A stretch of DNA of 64,000 bases from JAHCHG01 sp041745765 (GCA_041745765.1 JBGTIH010000117.1:32414-96413), one strand, 5' to 3'. Counted from the stretch's first letter, positions 47,949 to 57,293 are shown. The notes: generated by a model not told the origin, from the letters alone. Numbers and translations: made by a program.

Positions 47949-49755
47949 ATGGAATTAAATTTGGTTCATCCAGTCTGTAAAGTTCTTTGGCATTTGGTTC
48001 TGCCAAATCTTTTCTGATAAGCAAAAACAAATCAACTCCGGGACGCAGCGGATATTCGCCTTCAAATTTAAAATGTGCGCCATATTTTTCATTTAATTGG
48101 TCTTTTTGTTTTTTTGAGGCAACAATCATTTCCGCCGCATTTATATCAATCAGCGCGCCGCCGAATCGGGCATTCGGATAATCTTTCAGATACCAGGGCA
48201 TTGCCCAATATTCCGGCGAAACAATCTCAACTGTCACATCTTTTTCTTTGCCGCTCTTTTCGGCGTAATATTCCACTTTTTCAATCAAATCGAGAAATTC
48301 GCGCTTTGTATGCGCATAAATATAGGCGAGCGAATCATCATCATAACGCACGAAATTTATGTCGTAAGATTGATAAGCCATTACGCCGGAAGCGGTCAAA
48401 GCCAGAATTCCGGCTAAGATTTTGTAGTGAAACTCACGCATTGCGGCGATTTCATTGATCGCATAGCCGCCGATGATGCACATCGGCAAGATAAACGAAA
48501 GCGCGAGCCACGGCGTTTTATAGGGAATAATCGTGTAGGCGAGTAGCAACCCGAACGCCCAGAGCGCGGCGAACATCGCGAAGCGGTGTCTGCCTTTGAT
48601 AAAGGCGATAAGAGTTCCGACAAAGGAAAGTAGAAAAATCGCCAATTCGAGTTGATAACCCCATTTCAAATAAGCCAACCAGCCGTTTTGCGTGTGATCT
48701 TTAGTTCCGGTATTCGTCCAAATAATATACGCTTCAAACGCGCCGATCACGCCCCACGGATATGTGAAAAACGACGAGAAAAACAAAACGCCGAGATAGA
48801 TAAAAATAAACGCGCAAGCCGCGATTATTAAAAGCAGATCGCTCGAATCGCCGAGCCTTTCGCGGAAATTCTTCCACGTTAAAGCGATGGGTTCGAGTTC
48901 CTTTTTTAAAGGTTTAATACCGTAGATTTTTTGCCAGATAACCACGCAGAAACACGCGATAATCATCGTCCCGATAGTGATAAACGCCGTTTCTTTGGTC
49001 GCAAAAAGCATTACGACGGAAGCCGATGCGAGAATTAAATAGATGGGTCTGCCATTATTCCAAGCCAAAAGAAGACGCATAATCATAAAAACCAGAAACG
49101 CTTCGACGACGAAAAGAGAGATTCGCATAATCCACAGCAGCGCGGCATTTTCTCCGGCAATGACATTTGAAAGATTGATCACCGTCGGCAGAAAACAAAT
49201 CAGCAAAGTCAAGGTCATCGTGCCGACGGCAAACGCGCCGGCTCGGCGTTTTTCGATAAATAACAAAATGCTGACGACGATTGCCAGACTAAAGAAAATA
49301 AACAGTATTTCGTGGATAAAATAACGCGAAATATACGTCATTCCGGGCGAGAGCGCGAGAAACAGCGCGGCGCAGAGTGCGCCGGTTTTCCCAATCCAAC
49401 GATGCAGGAAAAACGCCAGAACAACCGTTAAAACGCCGAAAATAGCTACGCTTGAGCGAACGCTCATTGTATTCAAACCGAAGATTTTTGCAAAAGCGAG
49501 CGCGAGATAATACAGATCGGGACCGTGATAATTCGCCGGATCGTATTGATAAATGCCTTCGCGGAAAAGCGTCGTCAGAAAATACCCGTTCACGCCTTCG
49601 TCGTGGTGCATCGGTTTCAAAGTCAATTGCCAGAAACGCAAAAAGACGGCAATTGCGGTTACGGCAAAACAACCGAAAATCCAGAGTTTGTCCGTCGTTC
49701 GTTGTTCGTCATTCGTTGTTTGAATTTCTTCAAAGCTGTCTTTATCTGTAATCAT
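47947..49755 (-). CDS. TIGR03663/Agl23-type polytopic membrane protein
   Basis: This 602-residue protein has about 12 transmembrane segments and the GT39-like motif LKPMHHDEGVNGYF near residue 50, with acidic residues expected in the active site. The family (TIGR03663, 'flippase activity-associated protein Agl23') is found with surface glycan assembly in Acidobacteriota, Chloroflexi and archaea. The first 25 residues (EEIQTTNDEQRTTDKLW) come from a heptanucleotide repeat at 49689-49722 and do not belong to the family. It is in a pair with the following polytopic gene. Confidence 0.85.
   Translation of the reverse strand: MITDKDSFEEIQTTNDEQRTTDKLWIFGCFAVTAIAVFLRFWQLTLKPMHHDEGVNGYFLTTLFREGIYQYDPANYHGPDLYYLALAFAKIFGLNTMSVRSSVAIFGVLTVVLAFFLHRWIGKTGALCAALFLALSPGMTYISRYFIHEILFIFFSLAIVVSILLFIEKRRAGAFAVGTMTLTLLICFLPTVINLSNVIAGENAALLWIMRISLFVVEAFLVFMIMRLLLAWNNGRPIYLILASASVVMLFATKETAFITIGTMIIACFCVVIWQKIYGIKPLKKELEPIALTWKNFRERLGDSSDLLLIIAACAFIFIYLGVLFFSSFFTYPWGVIGAFEAYIIWTNTGTKDHTQNGWLAYLKWGYQLELAIFLLSFVGTLIAFIKGRHRFAMFAALWAFGLLLAYTIIPYKTPWLALSFILPMCIIGGYAINEIAAMREFHYKILAGILALTASGVMAYQSYDINFVRYDDDSLAYIYAHTKREFLDLIEKVEYYAEKSGKEKDVTVEIVSPEYWAMPWYLKDYPNARFGGALIDINAAEMIVASKKQKDQLNEKYGAHFKFEGEYPLRPGVDLFLLIRKDLAEPNAKELYRLDEPNLIP
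49689..49722 (-). repeat. Degenerate 7-nt repeat inside the Agl23-like gene
   Basis: The plus strand reads gttcgtt, gttcgtc, attcgtt, gttt in succession, so the period is 7 nt. Translated from the minus strand it gives TTNDEQRTTDK. It is the N-terminal extension of the protein, upstream of the first hydrophobic segment. Confidence 0.75.
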
Positions 49756-49784
49756 TTTCGTAAATTAAATTTAAGAAATTTTTC

Positions 49785-49857
49785 CCGCGAATAAACGCGA
49801 AATACGCAAAAAATGAAAAGCAAACATATTTTCGCGCTTTTTCGCGTTTATTCGCGG
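49785..49857. repeat. Perfect 17-nt inverted repeat between two membrane protein genes
   Basis: ccgcgaataaacgcgaa (49785-49801) and ttcgcgtttattcgcgg (49841-49857) are perfect inverted repeats separated by 39 nt. The element lies between the two minus-strand polytopic genes. It looks like a dispersed palindromic repeat and may serve as an mRNA processing or attenuating hairpin. Confidence 0.85.
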
Positions 49858-49883
49858 AAAAATAAATCTTTCGTAATTTCAGA

Positions 49884-51992
49884 TCATTTTACATTATAAA
49901 CCTTATATTGCCCGACTTCCGAAATGACCGGAAATTTGCTGAAAAAGGCTTCGTTTATGGCGAAAGGTCGGTCTTTTTCCGCTGCATAATTTCTGAGTTG
50001 CGGGCTGATCAGCACATATTCGATACCGTGTTTCCGCAAAAGAATATCGGTCGAACCTTCGCCCGCGTAGATTCTCCGCAAATCTTCTTCGCGTTCTCTG
50101 TAATCAATTCCGTGCGAAAAAAGATGTCCGCCAAAGCGCATCAGCGAGCGTCTGCCCGATAAAACGACCGCCGAATTATACGTCGGCGCATTCAAAAATA
50201 AAGCGTCCGGCGCGGTTTTTATTTTAATCAAACGCGCCGTTTCAACCGCGTCTTTATCAAAAACTTGATTATTTATCGCACCAGACGCGACGCGCCAAAC
50301 GTCTAACGCGCCGGCAAACGTCAAAATAATCAAACAGCCGATTGCCGCCGTTTTAAGAAAATTATCATTTACCCAAAGTTTTGCCAAAGCCCAGGCGACA
50401 AACGGAATCGAACCCAAAAACCAGTAAATCAGAACTTTAATATTATCCCATTCCCAGGGCGCGAGTTTGACTGTATTGGAAACAACAAACAGCAGAAAAA
50501 ACGGCACGTAGAAATATAAAAGCGGCGAAACAGACTTAAATTCGTCCTTTGTCCTTTGTCCTTTGTCCTTTGTCCTTTGATTTTTTCCTTCTTTAAAATC
50601 CTTTGCATCTTCGCGGCTTTGCGCCTTTTCGTTAAAAACTGTCCACACAATTCCCGCAATCAAAAGCGGAATGAAAATTCCCGTATTTTTCAGCCAAAAC
50701 CACAAAATATTATCTTTTCTCGAATCCCAACCGAAATGCCACGAGATAAATTCGCTTAAATTCGTCGCGCTTCCCGTCGTAATCCAGAGCAGCGCGGGAA
50801 CGGCGATAAGCGTTGTTCCGACTCCGAACGCGATCCATTCGCGCCATTTATCGGGGCGGAAAAAGAACAAACATATTGTTACAATAAACAAAACAAAAAG
50901 ACTGTGCGCGTGAATCAGCGGCAGAGTTCCGGCGAGAAGACCGATGAGAAAGGAAGAAACAGAGAATTGGAGAAAGAAAGAGTTCGGGATTTTTGATTTT
51001 TGATTTTTGATTTTTGATTTTGTTTTTAATCTGTGTTTATCTGTGTTTATCTGTGGATAATTTACTTCCTTCGCACTTGTAAAAATCTGCCAGATTTTTG
51101 TCAAAACGATCAAAGTTAAAGGCATTCCGAAAAGCAGACTTCTTTGCGTAATAAACAAAACGATCAGCGAATTTCCCCAGCGGAAATTTTCGCCGATCGT
51201 GTAATCTCGCGGCAGATTTCCCAAAAATTCAAACAAACCTTTTCCGGCTTCCCAGAAATCTTTGGCAAACCAGATGAAACCGAGTCCGCCGCTGAACAGC
51301 AAAATCAAAGGCGCAATTTTTCCGGCGAGTTTGTTGTTAGTCAATTTAAAAACAAATCTTTCAAAAATTACAACAAGCGAAAATCCCCAGAAAGTATTTT
51401 GCACCAGCATCGCATTTTCAACATTTGCGCCTAATTTTACAAAGAAAGCCGTGATCAGATCGGCGATAAACGGATACGTAAATTTTGCGTCTGCGTAGGA
51501 AGGATTTTGCGGCGGAAAATTATTGCCTTCGGTGAACGAAAAAATCGCTCCAAGATGAAACGGCAGATCGCCCAGATTCTGCGACGCGCCCGTAAAAATA
51601 CCGTTTTCATTAACCAGCATCGCCCGTTCAAAAAACAGCCAGAGCATTATAAAAATTAAAATGTAATACAAAAACCGAAAAAGTTTCTTGAAACTCGAAC
51701 CTTGAAACTGGCTTTTTGCCCGCTGTCGGTCGCGCCGGAATTCTTTTTTGATATTTTCTTTCTTAAACAAGATCAAAGGCAGAATCGTCAATAAAAGCGT
51801 CAGATAAACCGTCGTCGTTGACAAACCGATCACGCAGGCAAGCAAAAATCCGACGAGTCCGAAAACTGCCGAACCGACGATATTTCCCACCGAAAGCCGC
51901 CACAAAAGCGTTTCATCTTCGGCGGCAAATAAATAAGTTAAAGCCCCGCCGCCGAATGTGATTAGCAAAATAATTGTTAGAGAAATAAACAT
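49884..51992 (-). CDS. Polytopic membrane protein with repeat-derived insertions
   Basis: This 702-residue protein has about 12-14 hydrophobic segments and a C-terminal soluble domain (about 590-702) ending EVGQYKVYNVK. The fold class is like membrane glycosyltransferase or DUF2298-type proteins, with no sure family. Two polar insertions are repeat-derived: residues about 311-337 (NYPQINTDKHRLKTKSKI and following) and about 452-484 (EKAQSREDAKDFKEG and QRTKDKGQRTK). They lie in loops between membrane segments. The gene is just downstream of a Cys-rich gene whose stop is adjacent, and just upstream of the Agl23-like gene. Confidence 0.75.
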   Translation of the reverse strand: MFISLTIILLITFGGGALTYLFAAEDETLLWRLSVGNIVGSAVFGLVGFLLACVIGLSTTTVYLTLLLTILPLILFKKENIKKEFRRDRQRAKSQFQGSSFKKLFRFLYYILIFIMLWLFFERAMLVNENGIFTGASQNLGDLPFHLGAIFSFTEGNNFPPQNPSYADAKFTYPFIADLITAFFVKLGANVENAMLVQNTFWGFSLVVIFERFVFKLTNNKLAGKIAPLILLFSGGLGFIWFAKDFWEAGKGLFEFLGNLPRDYTIGENFRWGNSLIVLFITQRSLLFGMPLTLIVLTKIWQIFTSAKEVNYPQINTDKHRLKTKSKIKNQKSKIPNSFFLQFSVSSFLIGLLAGTLPLIHAHSLFVLFIVTICLFFFRPDKWREWIAFGVGTTLIAVPALLWITTGSATNLSEFISWHFGWDSRKDNILWFWLKNTGIFIPLLIAGIVWTVFNEKAQSREDAKDFKEGKNQRTKDKGQRTKDEFKSVSPLLYFYVPFFLLFVVSNTVKLAPWEWDNIKVLIYWFLGSIPFVAWALAKLWVNDNFLKTAAIGCLIILTFAGALDVWRVASGAINNQVFDKDAVETARLIKIKTAPDALFLNAPTYNSAVVLSGRRSLMRFGGHLFSHGIDYREREEDLRRIYAGEGSTDILLRKHGIEYVLISPQLRNYAAEKDRPFAINEAFFSKFPVISEVGQYKVYNVK
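50544..50578 (-). repeat. Five gtccttt heptamers within a coding sequence
   Basis: Five exact 7-nt units (gtccttt) at 50544-50578 lie in the membrane gene and translate from the minus strand as a Lys/Gln/Arg/Thr-rich heptapeptide repeat (QRTKDKG). Next to it, 50600-50632 is the known-looking cttcgcggctttgcgcc repeat. The total inserted length leaves the frame open. Confidence 0.88.
50988..51060 (-). repeat. gattttt heptamers and ctgtgtttat decamers within a coding sequence
   Basis: Four complete and one partial gattttt units (50988-51021) are followed by two ctgtgtttat units (51031-51050) and a degenerate third. On the minus strand they encode the peptide INTDKHRLKTKSKIKNQKS, a loop between membrane segments. 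This is a second repeat invasion of the same gene. Confidence 0.85.
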
Positions 51993-52415
51993 TTAATTTT
52001 TATTTTCGTCCGTCAGCAAAATCTTTAAATCTTTTCCGGTAAATGTAGGAGTAAACTCAATTACTCCTTCTTTTGGATAGAATCTTTTGAGTTCAATATT
52101 AAAAAGCTCTTTGTAAAAGCACTCAATACAAACGCGGCAAGCTCTCATTTTAATATCTAATTCTAATGGAAAGGTAAAGTAAAAATTATAATAAATCCAA
52201 AAAAATATTGTTGGAAGTAAATACTTTTTTTTGCATTCAGAGCAGTAAGCAAATCTTTTTTTGTAGGGTTTCTTTATAGTTACGGAATCAATTTCACAAA
52301 TTATGACTTCATTTTTATGTTCTTCAAATGTCCGATATACAATAAATTCACTAATATGCGGGCAAACAATTATTCCCGCCGATAAATCGTGAATTTCGCA
52401 TCCAACCGCTCCCAT
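51993..52415 (-). CDS. Cys-rich protein of unknown function
   Basis: This 140-residue protein carries several Cys pairs (YCSECKKKYLLP, RACRVCIECFYK) with an Ile/Tyr/Phe-rich middle part (FFWIYYNFYFTF). The C-x-x-C pairs could bind zinc. The stop abuts the start of the following polytopic gene (51992), and it is more A/T-rich than its neighbours. It is likely to be translated with that gene. No family is recognised. Confidence 0.62.
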   Translation of the reverse strand: MGAVGCEIHDLSAGIIVCPHISEFIVYRTFEEHKNEVIICEIDSVTIKKPYKKRFAYCSECKKKYLLPTIFFWIYYNFYFTFPLELDIKMRACRVCIECFYKELFNIELKRFYPKEGVIEFTPTFTGKDLKILLTDENKN

Positions 52416-52542
52416 AACTCTCTTTCAAAATTAAGCCACAATTTCCGCATTTCTCAAAATACCTATTCAAGATTAGAGTAATCAATCTGAAATTTGAAAT
52501 CCGGAAATTGAAATGGCATTAATTATTGAAGCAACGTGGCAC

Positions 52543-52576
52543 AAAAAAACATCAGCAAAAATCTGATGTTTTTTTT
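52543..52576. terminator. Bidirectional hairpin terminator
   Basis: acatcag (52549-52555) pairs with ctgatgt (52563-52569) across a 7-nt loop. Flanking A and T runs extend the stem and give U tracts on both strands. It lies downstream of the PhnD-like/TonB receptor genes. The rest of 52416-52762 shows no gene. Confidence 0.8.
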
Positions 52577-52762
52577 GATTTTCATTTACTCATAAAAATC
52601 ACACTTTTCTGAATGATTTGAAGACTAATATTTCAAACTTCGGACATTTCACAGATCAGCCGTGAAATACCAAAAGTTTTAATATATTTTGAAATTCTAA
52701 AAGCTTCTGTAATTTGCAGATTCAACACAATTTAGAAATTTTCTGACATTATCATTTGGTGT

Positions 52763-53674
52763 TTACTTTGGCACAACGGTCAAGGCTTCGCGCATCGGTG
52801 CGAGATGTTTTTCCTGATCGGTTTCGACGAGTTTCGATGTGAAAAGTTTATCGCGCAATTGCTCGTTGCCGCTATCGTTTAACGTCAAAATCGCACGTTT
52901 CAAGTTTGCCTTTTCTTCTGATGAAATCGAACCGCGGACGGCGATGATATGCGTCGGAACGTCGCCTTGTTCGGCGATTTTTTTTAATTTTCCGCGCTGC
53001 TCTGCCGATAAATGCTTGTCTTCATCTAAAACGTAATAGCTTACGGCGGCGGCTTCGGCATTGCCGTTTAAGACTCTTTCAACCGCCGAAACATAGCCAG
53101 TTCCGTAGAAAACATTGCCTTTGCCGAAAAATTCTTCCGGATCGTTTTTGTCGGAAACGAGATTTTTGCGGCGCAGATCCCAGAGCGGAATGACAAAACC
53201 GGAAGTGCTTGTTTTGCTGGCAAACGCTACGGACTTGCCGCGCAAATCTTCGACCGATTGATACGGTTTTTCCTTGAGCGCGAGCCAGTAGCTTTTATAT
53301 GTCGTCTGTCCGTTGATCTCGCCGACGAGCAATAACTCTGCGGCTTTGGCGTTGATTAAATCCGTCGCGCTCAGATAACCGATGTCAATCGTGCCGTTGG
53401 CGAAACCTTCGTTTATAACAGCCGCCGAAAGCGGAATAATGACTTCGACCGGGCGACCGAGTTTTTCGCTCAGAAATTCCTGCAAAGTCTCGCGTTCCTC
53501 GATCATCTGATCGGGATTTTTGTCAGGTTTGAGCGCGACGACAAGTTTTTGCGCCGTTTGATTATTCGCATTTTGACCGTTCGCCGCGCGTTCGGTCGGA
53601 TTCGTTTCGCAGCCGATTAAAAATACCAGACAGCAGATCATTATCAAAGTTTTCAAAAAAATATTCGTATTCAT
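52763..53674 (-). CDS. PhnD-like substrate-binding lipoprotein
   Basis: This 303-residue lipoprotein (lipobox VFLIGC-E) is of the phosphonate/PhnD/SsuA/transferrin-type periplasmic binding protein group: ALKPDKNPDQMIEERETL, GTIDIGYLSATDLINA, FASKTSTSGFVIPLWDL and AAAVSYYVLDEDK. It would bind an oxyanion or metal chelate. No ABC permease or ATPase gene is nearby. It lies 54 nt after the FecA-like receptor and is likely co-transcribed, so the two probably take up the same ligand across the envelope. Confidence 0.88.
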   Translation of the reverse strand: MNTNIFLKTLIMICCLVFLIGCETNPTERAANGQNANNQTAQKLVVALKPDKNPDQMIEERETLQEFLSEKLGRPVEVIIPLSAAVINEGFANGTIDIGYLSATDLINAKAAELLLVGEINGQTTYKSYWLALKEKPYQSVEDLRGKSVAFASKTSTSGFVIPLWDLRRKNLVSDKNDPEEFFGKGNVFYGTGYVSAVERVLNGNAEAAAVSYYVLDEDKHLSAEQRGKLKKIAEQGDVPTHIIAVRGSISSEEKANLKRAILTLNDSGNEQLRDKLFTSKLVETDQEKHLAPMREALTVVPK

Positions 53675-53728
53675 ATAAATTAAAATTCTAAAGCCTTTCT
53701 TTGCTTATATAAAGTGCAGAAAATCTAT

Positions 53729-56131
53729 TTAAAACCGCACGCGCAAACCGGCATTTACCTGCCGGAACATTCCGGGCTGAATGCCCTGCGGCGCACGCGA
53801 CGAAATATAGATCTCGTTCGTCAGATTTTTGATCGTAACGAACGGCGTGATGGAAAAACGCTCGAAGCGGCGTTCGTAATCAATCGAAAAATTATGCAGT
53901 TTGTAAGACGGAATCAGACCGATCTCACCATTCGCCGTCGGCGCAACCGTTTCATTATTATCGGCAAATTGGCTGCCGACAAAACTTATGTCGTATTGCG
54001 CGCCGAAGCCGAGCGGATGCCGGTAGCCGACGATAAAACTGAATAGATTTTCCGGCGCGTAGGGCAGTCGGTTGCCGTCAAAAATGCCGTTTTCAAAACG
54101 CGCTACGGCGAGATTCGAATAACGAAAATCGGTCGTAATGCTCTGGCGAATGTCAAACAATCTGCCGAAATCGAATCCGGCTTGCAGTTCAAAACCCCGA
54201 TGCAGAGTTTCTCCGGCATTTATTAAAGTCGAAGTCGCACCGCCGGATTGCGATGCCGGAATGATCTGATTTTTAAAATCGAGCGTGTAAAATGTCGCTT
54301 CCGCATTAAAACCGCGCCGCGTCGCAAAACGCGCACCGATTTCATAATTCCAACTGAATTCAGCATCGAGTTCGACCGGAACGCCCGCGCTGCTGACCGC
54401 ATCTTTGACGCGCGGCGGCGCAAAACCGCGATGCACTCCGGCAAAAATCGTTACTTGTTCGACGGGCTGAAAGGTCGCGCCGATGCCTGGAACGAATGCC
54501 GAAACATCGTCTTCTCCGAAAATGCTGACATCGCTCGGAATATTATTAACCCGCGCCCGCGTGATATTGCGTTCGTATTTGTAATTTTCGTAGCGCAAGC
54601 CGGGCGTGATCGTAAATTTTCTGCCGAAGGCAAAACGATTTTGAATAAAAGCCGAAATGCCGCGCGCCGGTCTGGTTTCCGAATCGCGCAAAACGCCGTC
54701 GCTGCTTGTCGCCGTCGCGCCCTGAATATAATCGTCGAACGCTTTTTCATAAACGTAATGAAGACCGCCCGTAAAGCTGCTGCGGTTTCCGGCGATCGAA
54801 TATTCTTTTGAAAGTCGCGATTCGATGCCCGCGACATTAAATTCGCGGTTACGGCTGCCCGCGCTGTCACGCAGAAAAACCGCGCCGCCCGGAATCGTTT
54901 CGTCGCCGAATACGCCTAAATAAATGCGCGACGGATTACGGACGCGGTCGAAATCCTGCCGCCGCCAATTGCGAACCGTGTTATACCCATAAACCGTTGT
55001 ATTCAAAAGCGTTTTTGAATCAATAATAAATTGATGATTGAGCGAACCGAAATAGCGTCTGACTTTTAATAAATCGTTTGGAACGGGATTTTCGTTCGGG
55101 TTAAGTTCAAACTGTCTCTGCGTTAAACCGAGATAGGTCGAATTCGAGCTTTCATCGTAAAGCGAGATTTTTCCGCCGAGAATGTGGCGTTCGTTAAAGT
55201 TATAATTAAATTTTCCGGTAAAATCCGTTACACCGAAATTAAACGAGCGGAAACTGTTGCCCTGTTTTCTGAGAAAAGAGCCGTACAAACCGAGCTTGCC
55301 GAGCTTGCCGCCATAAGTGGTTTTAAAATTCAAAAATCCACGCTCGCCGCCGATAAGTTCAACCGAACCTCCGGCGCGTTCGGGCGGATCGGGCGTAACG
55401 AAATTGACGACGCCGCCGATTGTCTGCGGACCGTAGAGAATCGAACCGCTTCCCTTTAAAATTTCGACGCGCTGCATCCGGTCAATCGGCGGGCTGTAAT
55501 AAAGTTCCGGTTCGCCGTAAGGCGCGAGCGAAAGCGGAATTCCATCTTCGAGAACCAAAACCTGACGGCTGCGGTCGGGATTCAGTCCGCGAATTCCGAT
55601 ATTCAGACGAAGCGCGACCGGACCGCTGTCTTCCCTGATATGAACGCCCGTTACGCGGCGCAAAACTTCGTTCGCATCAATCGGATTACTCGCGCGCAGT
55701 TCTTTGCTTGAAATAACTGCGACCGAACCCGGAATTTCCGCAATTGCGTCCGCGTCCGTGCCGATGACATCAACCTGATTAAGACTGCCGCGCACGCGTT
55801 TGAAACTGATGTCTTGCTTCGTCGCCACCGCGCCGACGGAAACGCTGACCGCCGCCGTTACGGACTCAAAGCCTTCCGCCGCAATTCTGATCGTGTAATC
55901 GCCTGACGGCAGATTCATAAAACGGTAATTTCCCGCCGGATCGCTCATCGCAGAGCGTTTTAATTCAACGATTTCGACCGAAGCGTTCGGAACAAAACTT
56001 CCGTTCGGGTCTAAAACAGAACCTTGAATCGTTCCCGCCCGATCTTGCGCCGCGACATTTTCTTGAGCGGCGGCGATTCCTGTTAAGATCAATACCGACA
56101 ACAATAAAAAACCAAATCTTTTTTTATACAT
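53729..56131 (-). CDS. TonB-dependent receptor, FecA-like
   Basis: The 800-residue outer membrane receptor has a signal peptide, a carboxypeptidase-regulatory-like domain (about 33-115, TIQGSVLDPNGSFVPNASVEI seen in part), a plug (about 125-240) and a 22-strand barrel ending GLRVRF. The plug has the FecA-like segment RQVLVLEDGIPLSLAPYG and ILYGPQTIGGVVNFVTPD, so ferric citrate or a related chelate is a likely ligand. The barrel length and terminal Phe are normal. The PhnD-like lipoprotein gene follows. Confidence 0.92.
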   Translation of the reverse strand: MYKKRFGFLLLSVLILTGIAAAQENVAAQDRAGTIQGSVLDPNGSFVPNASVEIVELKRSAMSDPAGNYRFMNLPSGDYTIRIAAEGFESVTAAVSVSVGAVATKQDISFKRVRGSLNQVDVIGTDADAIAEIPGSVAVISSKELRASNPIDANEVLRRVTGVHIREDSGPVALRLNIGIRGLNPDRSRQVLVLEDGIPLSLAPYGEPELYYSPPIDRMQRVEILKGSGSILYGPQTIGGVVNFVTPDPPERAGGSVELIGGERGFLNFKTTYGGKLGKLGLYGSFLRKQGNSFRSFNFGVTDFTGKFNYNFNERHILGGKISLYDESSNSTYLGLTQRQFELNPNENPVPNDLLKVRRYFGSLNHQFIIDSKTLLNTTVYGYNTVRNWRRQDFDRVRNPSRIYLGVFGDETIPGGAVFLRDSAGSRNREFNVAGIESRLSKEYSIAGNRSSFTGGLHYVYEKAFDDYIQGATATSSDGVLRDSETRPARGISAFIQNRFAFGRKFTITPGLRYENYKYERNITRARVNNIPSDVSIFGEDDVSAFVPGIGATFQPVEQVTIFAGVHRGFAPPRVKDAVSSAGVPVELDAEFSWNYEIGARFATRRGFNAEATFYTLDFKNQIIPASQSGGATSTLINAGETLHRGFELQAGFDFGRLFDIRQSITTDFRYSNLAVARFENGIFDGNRLPYAPENLFSFIVGYRHPLGFGAQYDISFVGSQFADNNETVAPTANGEIGLIPSYKLHNFSIDYERRFERFSITPFVTIKNLTNEIYISSRAPQGIQPGMFRQVNAGLRVRF

Positions 56132-56339
56132 TTTTCTGATTCCTCCTAATTTTTAAAAAAATTTTAAGACCTGACCACCGAAAACGGCGCGGCTTCTCGT
56201 CTATAATCGAAGCTGTTTTCTTGCTGATTATTTTTGAAGATGCGGAAAGCAAGAACCGAAGAAAATGGGTTTTGGAATAAAATCAACATCACCGCTTCAC
56301 GCATTTCGTCTAAAATTTTTATTTATGAAAGTTGTGTTA

Positions 56340-56435
56340 CAATGAATGACACACTTTCGGCTTTGGGCTACGCAAAATTTTCTCAATTTCGATAGTGTTT
56401 TCAAGGCGAAGATTTGGCAGAATCTTCGCCTTTTT
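56340..56435 (+). ncRNA. Possible short RNA ending in a strong terminator
   Basis: A hairpin with a perfect 12-bp stem (aaggcgaagatt at 56403-56414 with aatcttcgcctt at 56421-56432) followed by a T tract at 56431-56435 is a strong plus-strand terminator, yet no plus-strand gene precedes it within 400 nt. A promoter-like ttgtgttacaat lies near 56330-56341. A short transcript of about 90 nt is possible. Alternatively it ends antisense transcription toward the receptor gene. No other gene is seen in 56132-56597. Confidence 0.35.
56403..56435 (+). terminator. Rho-independent terminator, perfect 12-bp stem
   Basis: The stem aaggcgaagatt/aatcttcgcctt (56403-56414 and 56421-56432) has a 6-nt loop (tggcag) and is followed by a T-rich tract. 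The orientation is plus. It lies in the region upstream of the TonB receptor gene (minus strand). Confidence 0.85.
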
Positions 56436-56597
56436 CACTTTTTATCCGATAATAATTTTCAACTTTTACATATTTATTTTGGTGAAATTGAAAATCGTTT
56501 TCATTAAGAGATTATTCACAAAAAAAACTTTTGTCAAATTCAACTTTAAAAAAATTGAATCGGGCAAAAATTCGTTTTGTTTACGCGAAGCTGTAAT

Positions 56598-56966
56598 TTA
56601 GGATTTTACCCACAAAAAGGCGTCATTTTTCTCGCTTGAAGGAAAGCCGCGCATTTCCATCGTAACAAACATATCCTTAAAATCCGTAATTTTTCTCAGC
56701 CAGCTTTTATCGGAAATGAGCGCGGCTTTTTTGATTTTGCCGAGATTCGGCAGAATCACGGTAAAACCTTTTTTCGCTTGTTCGAGAATTCCGCCGAAGG
56801 ATTCTTCGAGATTATCGTCAATCTCGATGTAGAGATTGACGGTTTCATCCGTTTTAAATTTTTCTTGCAAAAGATCGGCTATTTTGTCTATATCTTCCGC
56901 GATAATTTTGCCTTCGAGCCGGAAACCGACGACCGATTCTGCTTCCTGATGTAGAAAATTAATCAT
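56598..56966 (-). CDS. SpoIIAA-like protein
   Basis: This 122-residue protein has the pattern of SpoIIAA-like (PF11964) proteins: VVGFRLEGKIIAEDIDKIADLLQE, NLYIEIDDNLEESFGG and ALISDKSWLRKITDFKDMF. The fold is STAS-like. Members are small, without a catalytic residue or known partner, and may bind lipid or a nucleotide. It stands alone upstream of a repeat-rich region. Confidence 0.85.
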   Translation of the reverse strand: MINFLHQEAESVVGFRLEGKIIAEDIDKIADLLQEKFKTDETVNLYIEIDDNLEESFGGILEQAKKGFTVILPNLGKIKKAALISDKSWLRKITDFKDMFVTMEMRGFPSSEKNDAFLWVKS

Positions 56967-57143
56967 ATTTTTTGTTTTTTTCCGGCAAAAAAATTGCGCG
57001 GCTGGAAATTTTCGTAAATTGATACAACTTTATTTTTACAACGGATAAAGGATTCCCGCAAAAGAAATAATGATTTTTTTTGCGGCTTTTTATTATCCGG
57101 CAAGATAAATCTTAAAATTTCATTCGCTGATGATCTTTCAGGT

Positions 57144-57293
57144 AAGCAGGGGAGCATAAGTAATCAGGTATTTTTAAAAGTTTAGAATCCCGCCTTTAGG
57201 CGGTTTTCCGTCGCGCTTCTCTGGCGGTTGCCGCCTAAAGGCGGGACTCCAAACATAAATCGAAAATCTTTCATTACTTTTGCTCACCTGCTT
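57144..57293. repeat. Nested inverted-repeat element
   Basis: Outer arms 57144-57164 (aagcaggggagcataagtaa) and 57273-57293 pair with two mismatches of 21. Inner arms cccgcctttaggcgg (57189-57203) and ccgcctaaaggcggg (57231-57245) pair perfectly. A third copy of the outer arm, cttttgctcatctgctta, is at 57528-57545. The element is 150 nt and lacks coding sequence; it looks like a MITE-type or BIME-type repeat. No gene is supported in 56967-57542. Confidence 0.8.

Noticed and set aside
56395..56601. Plus-strand frame of 68 codons
   Set aside because: It runs through the terminator hairpin and a low-complexity A/T tract, has no ribosome binding site and no recognisable sequence.
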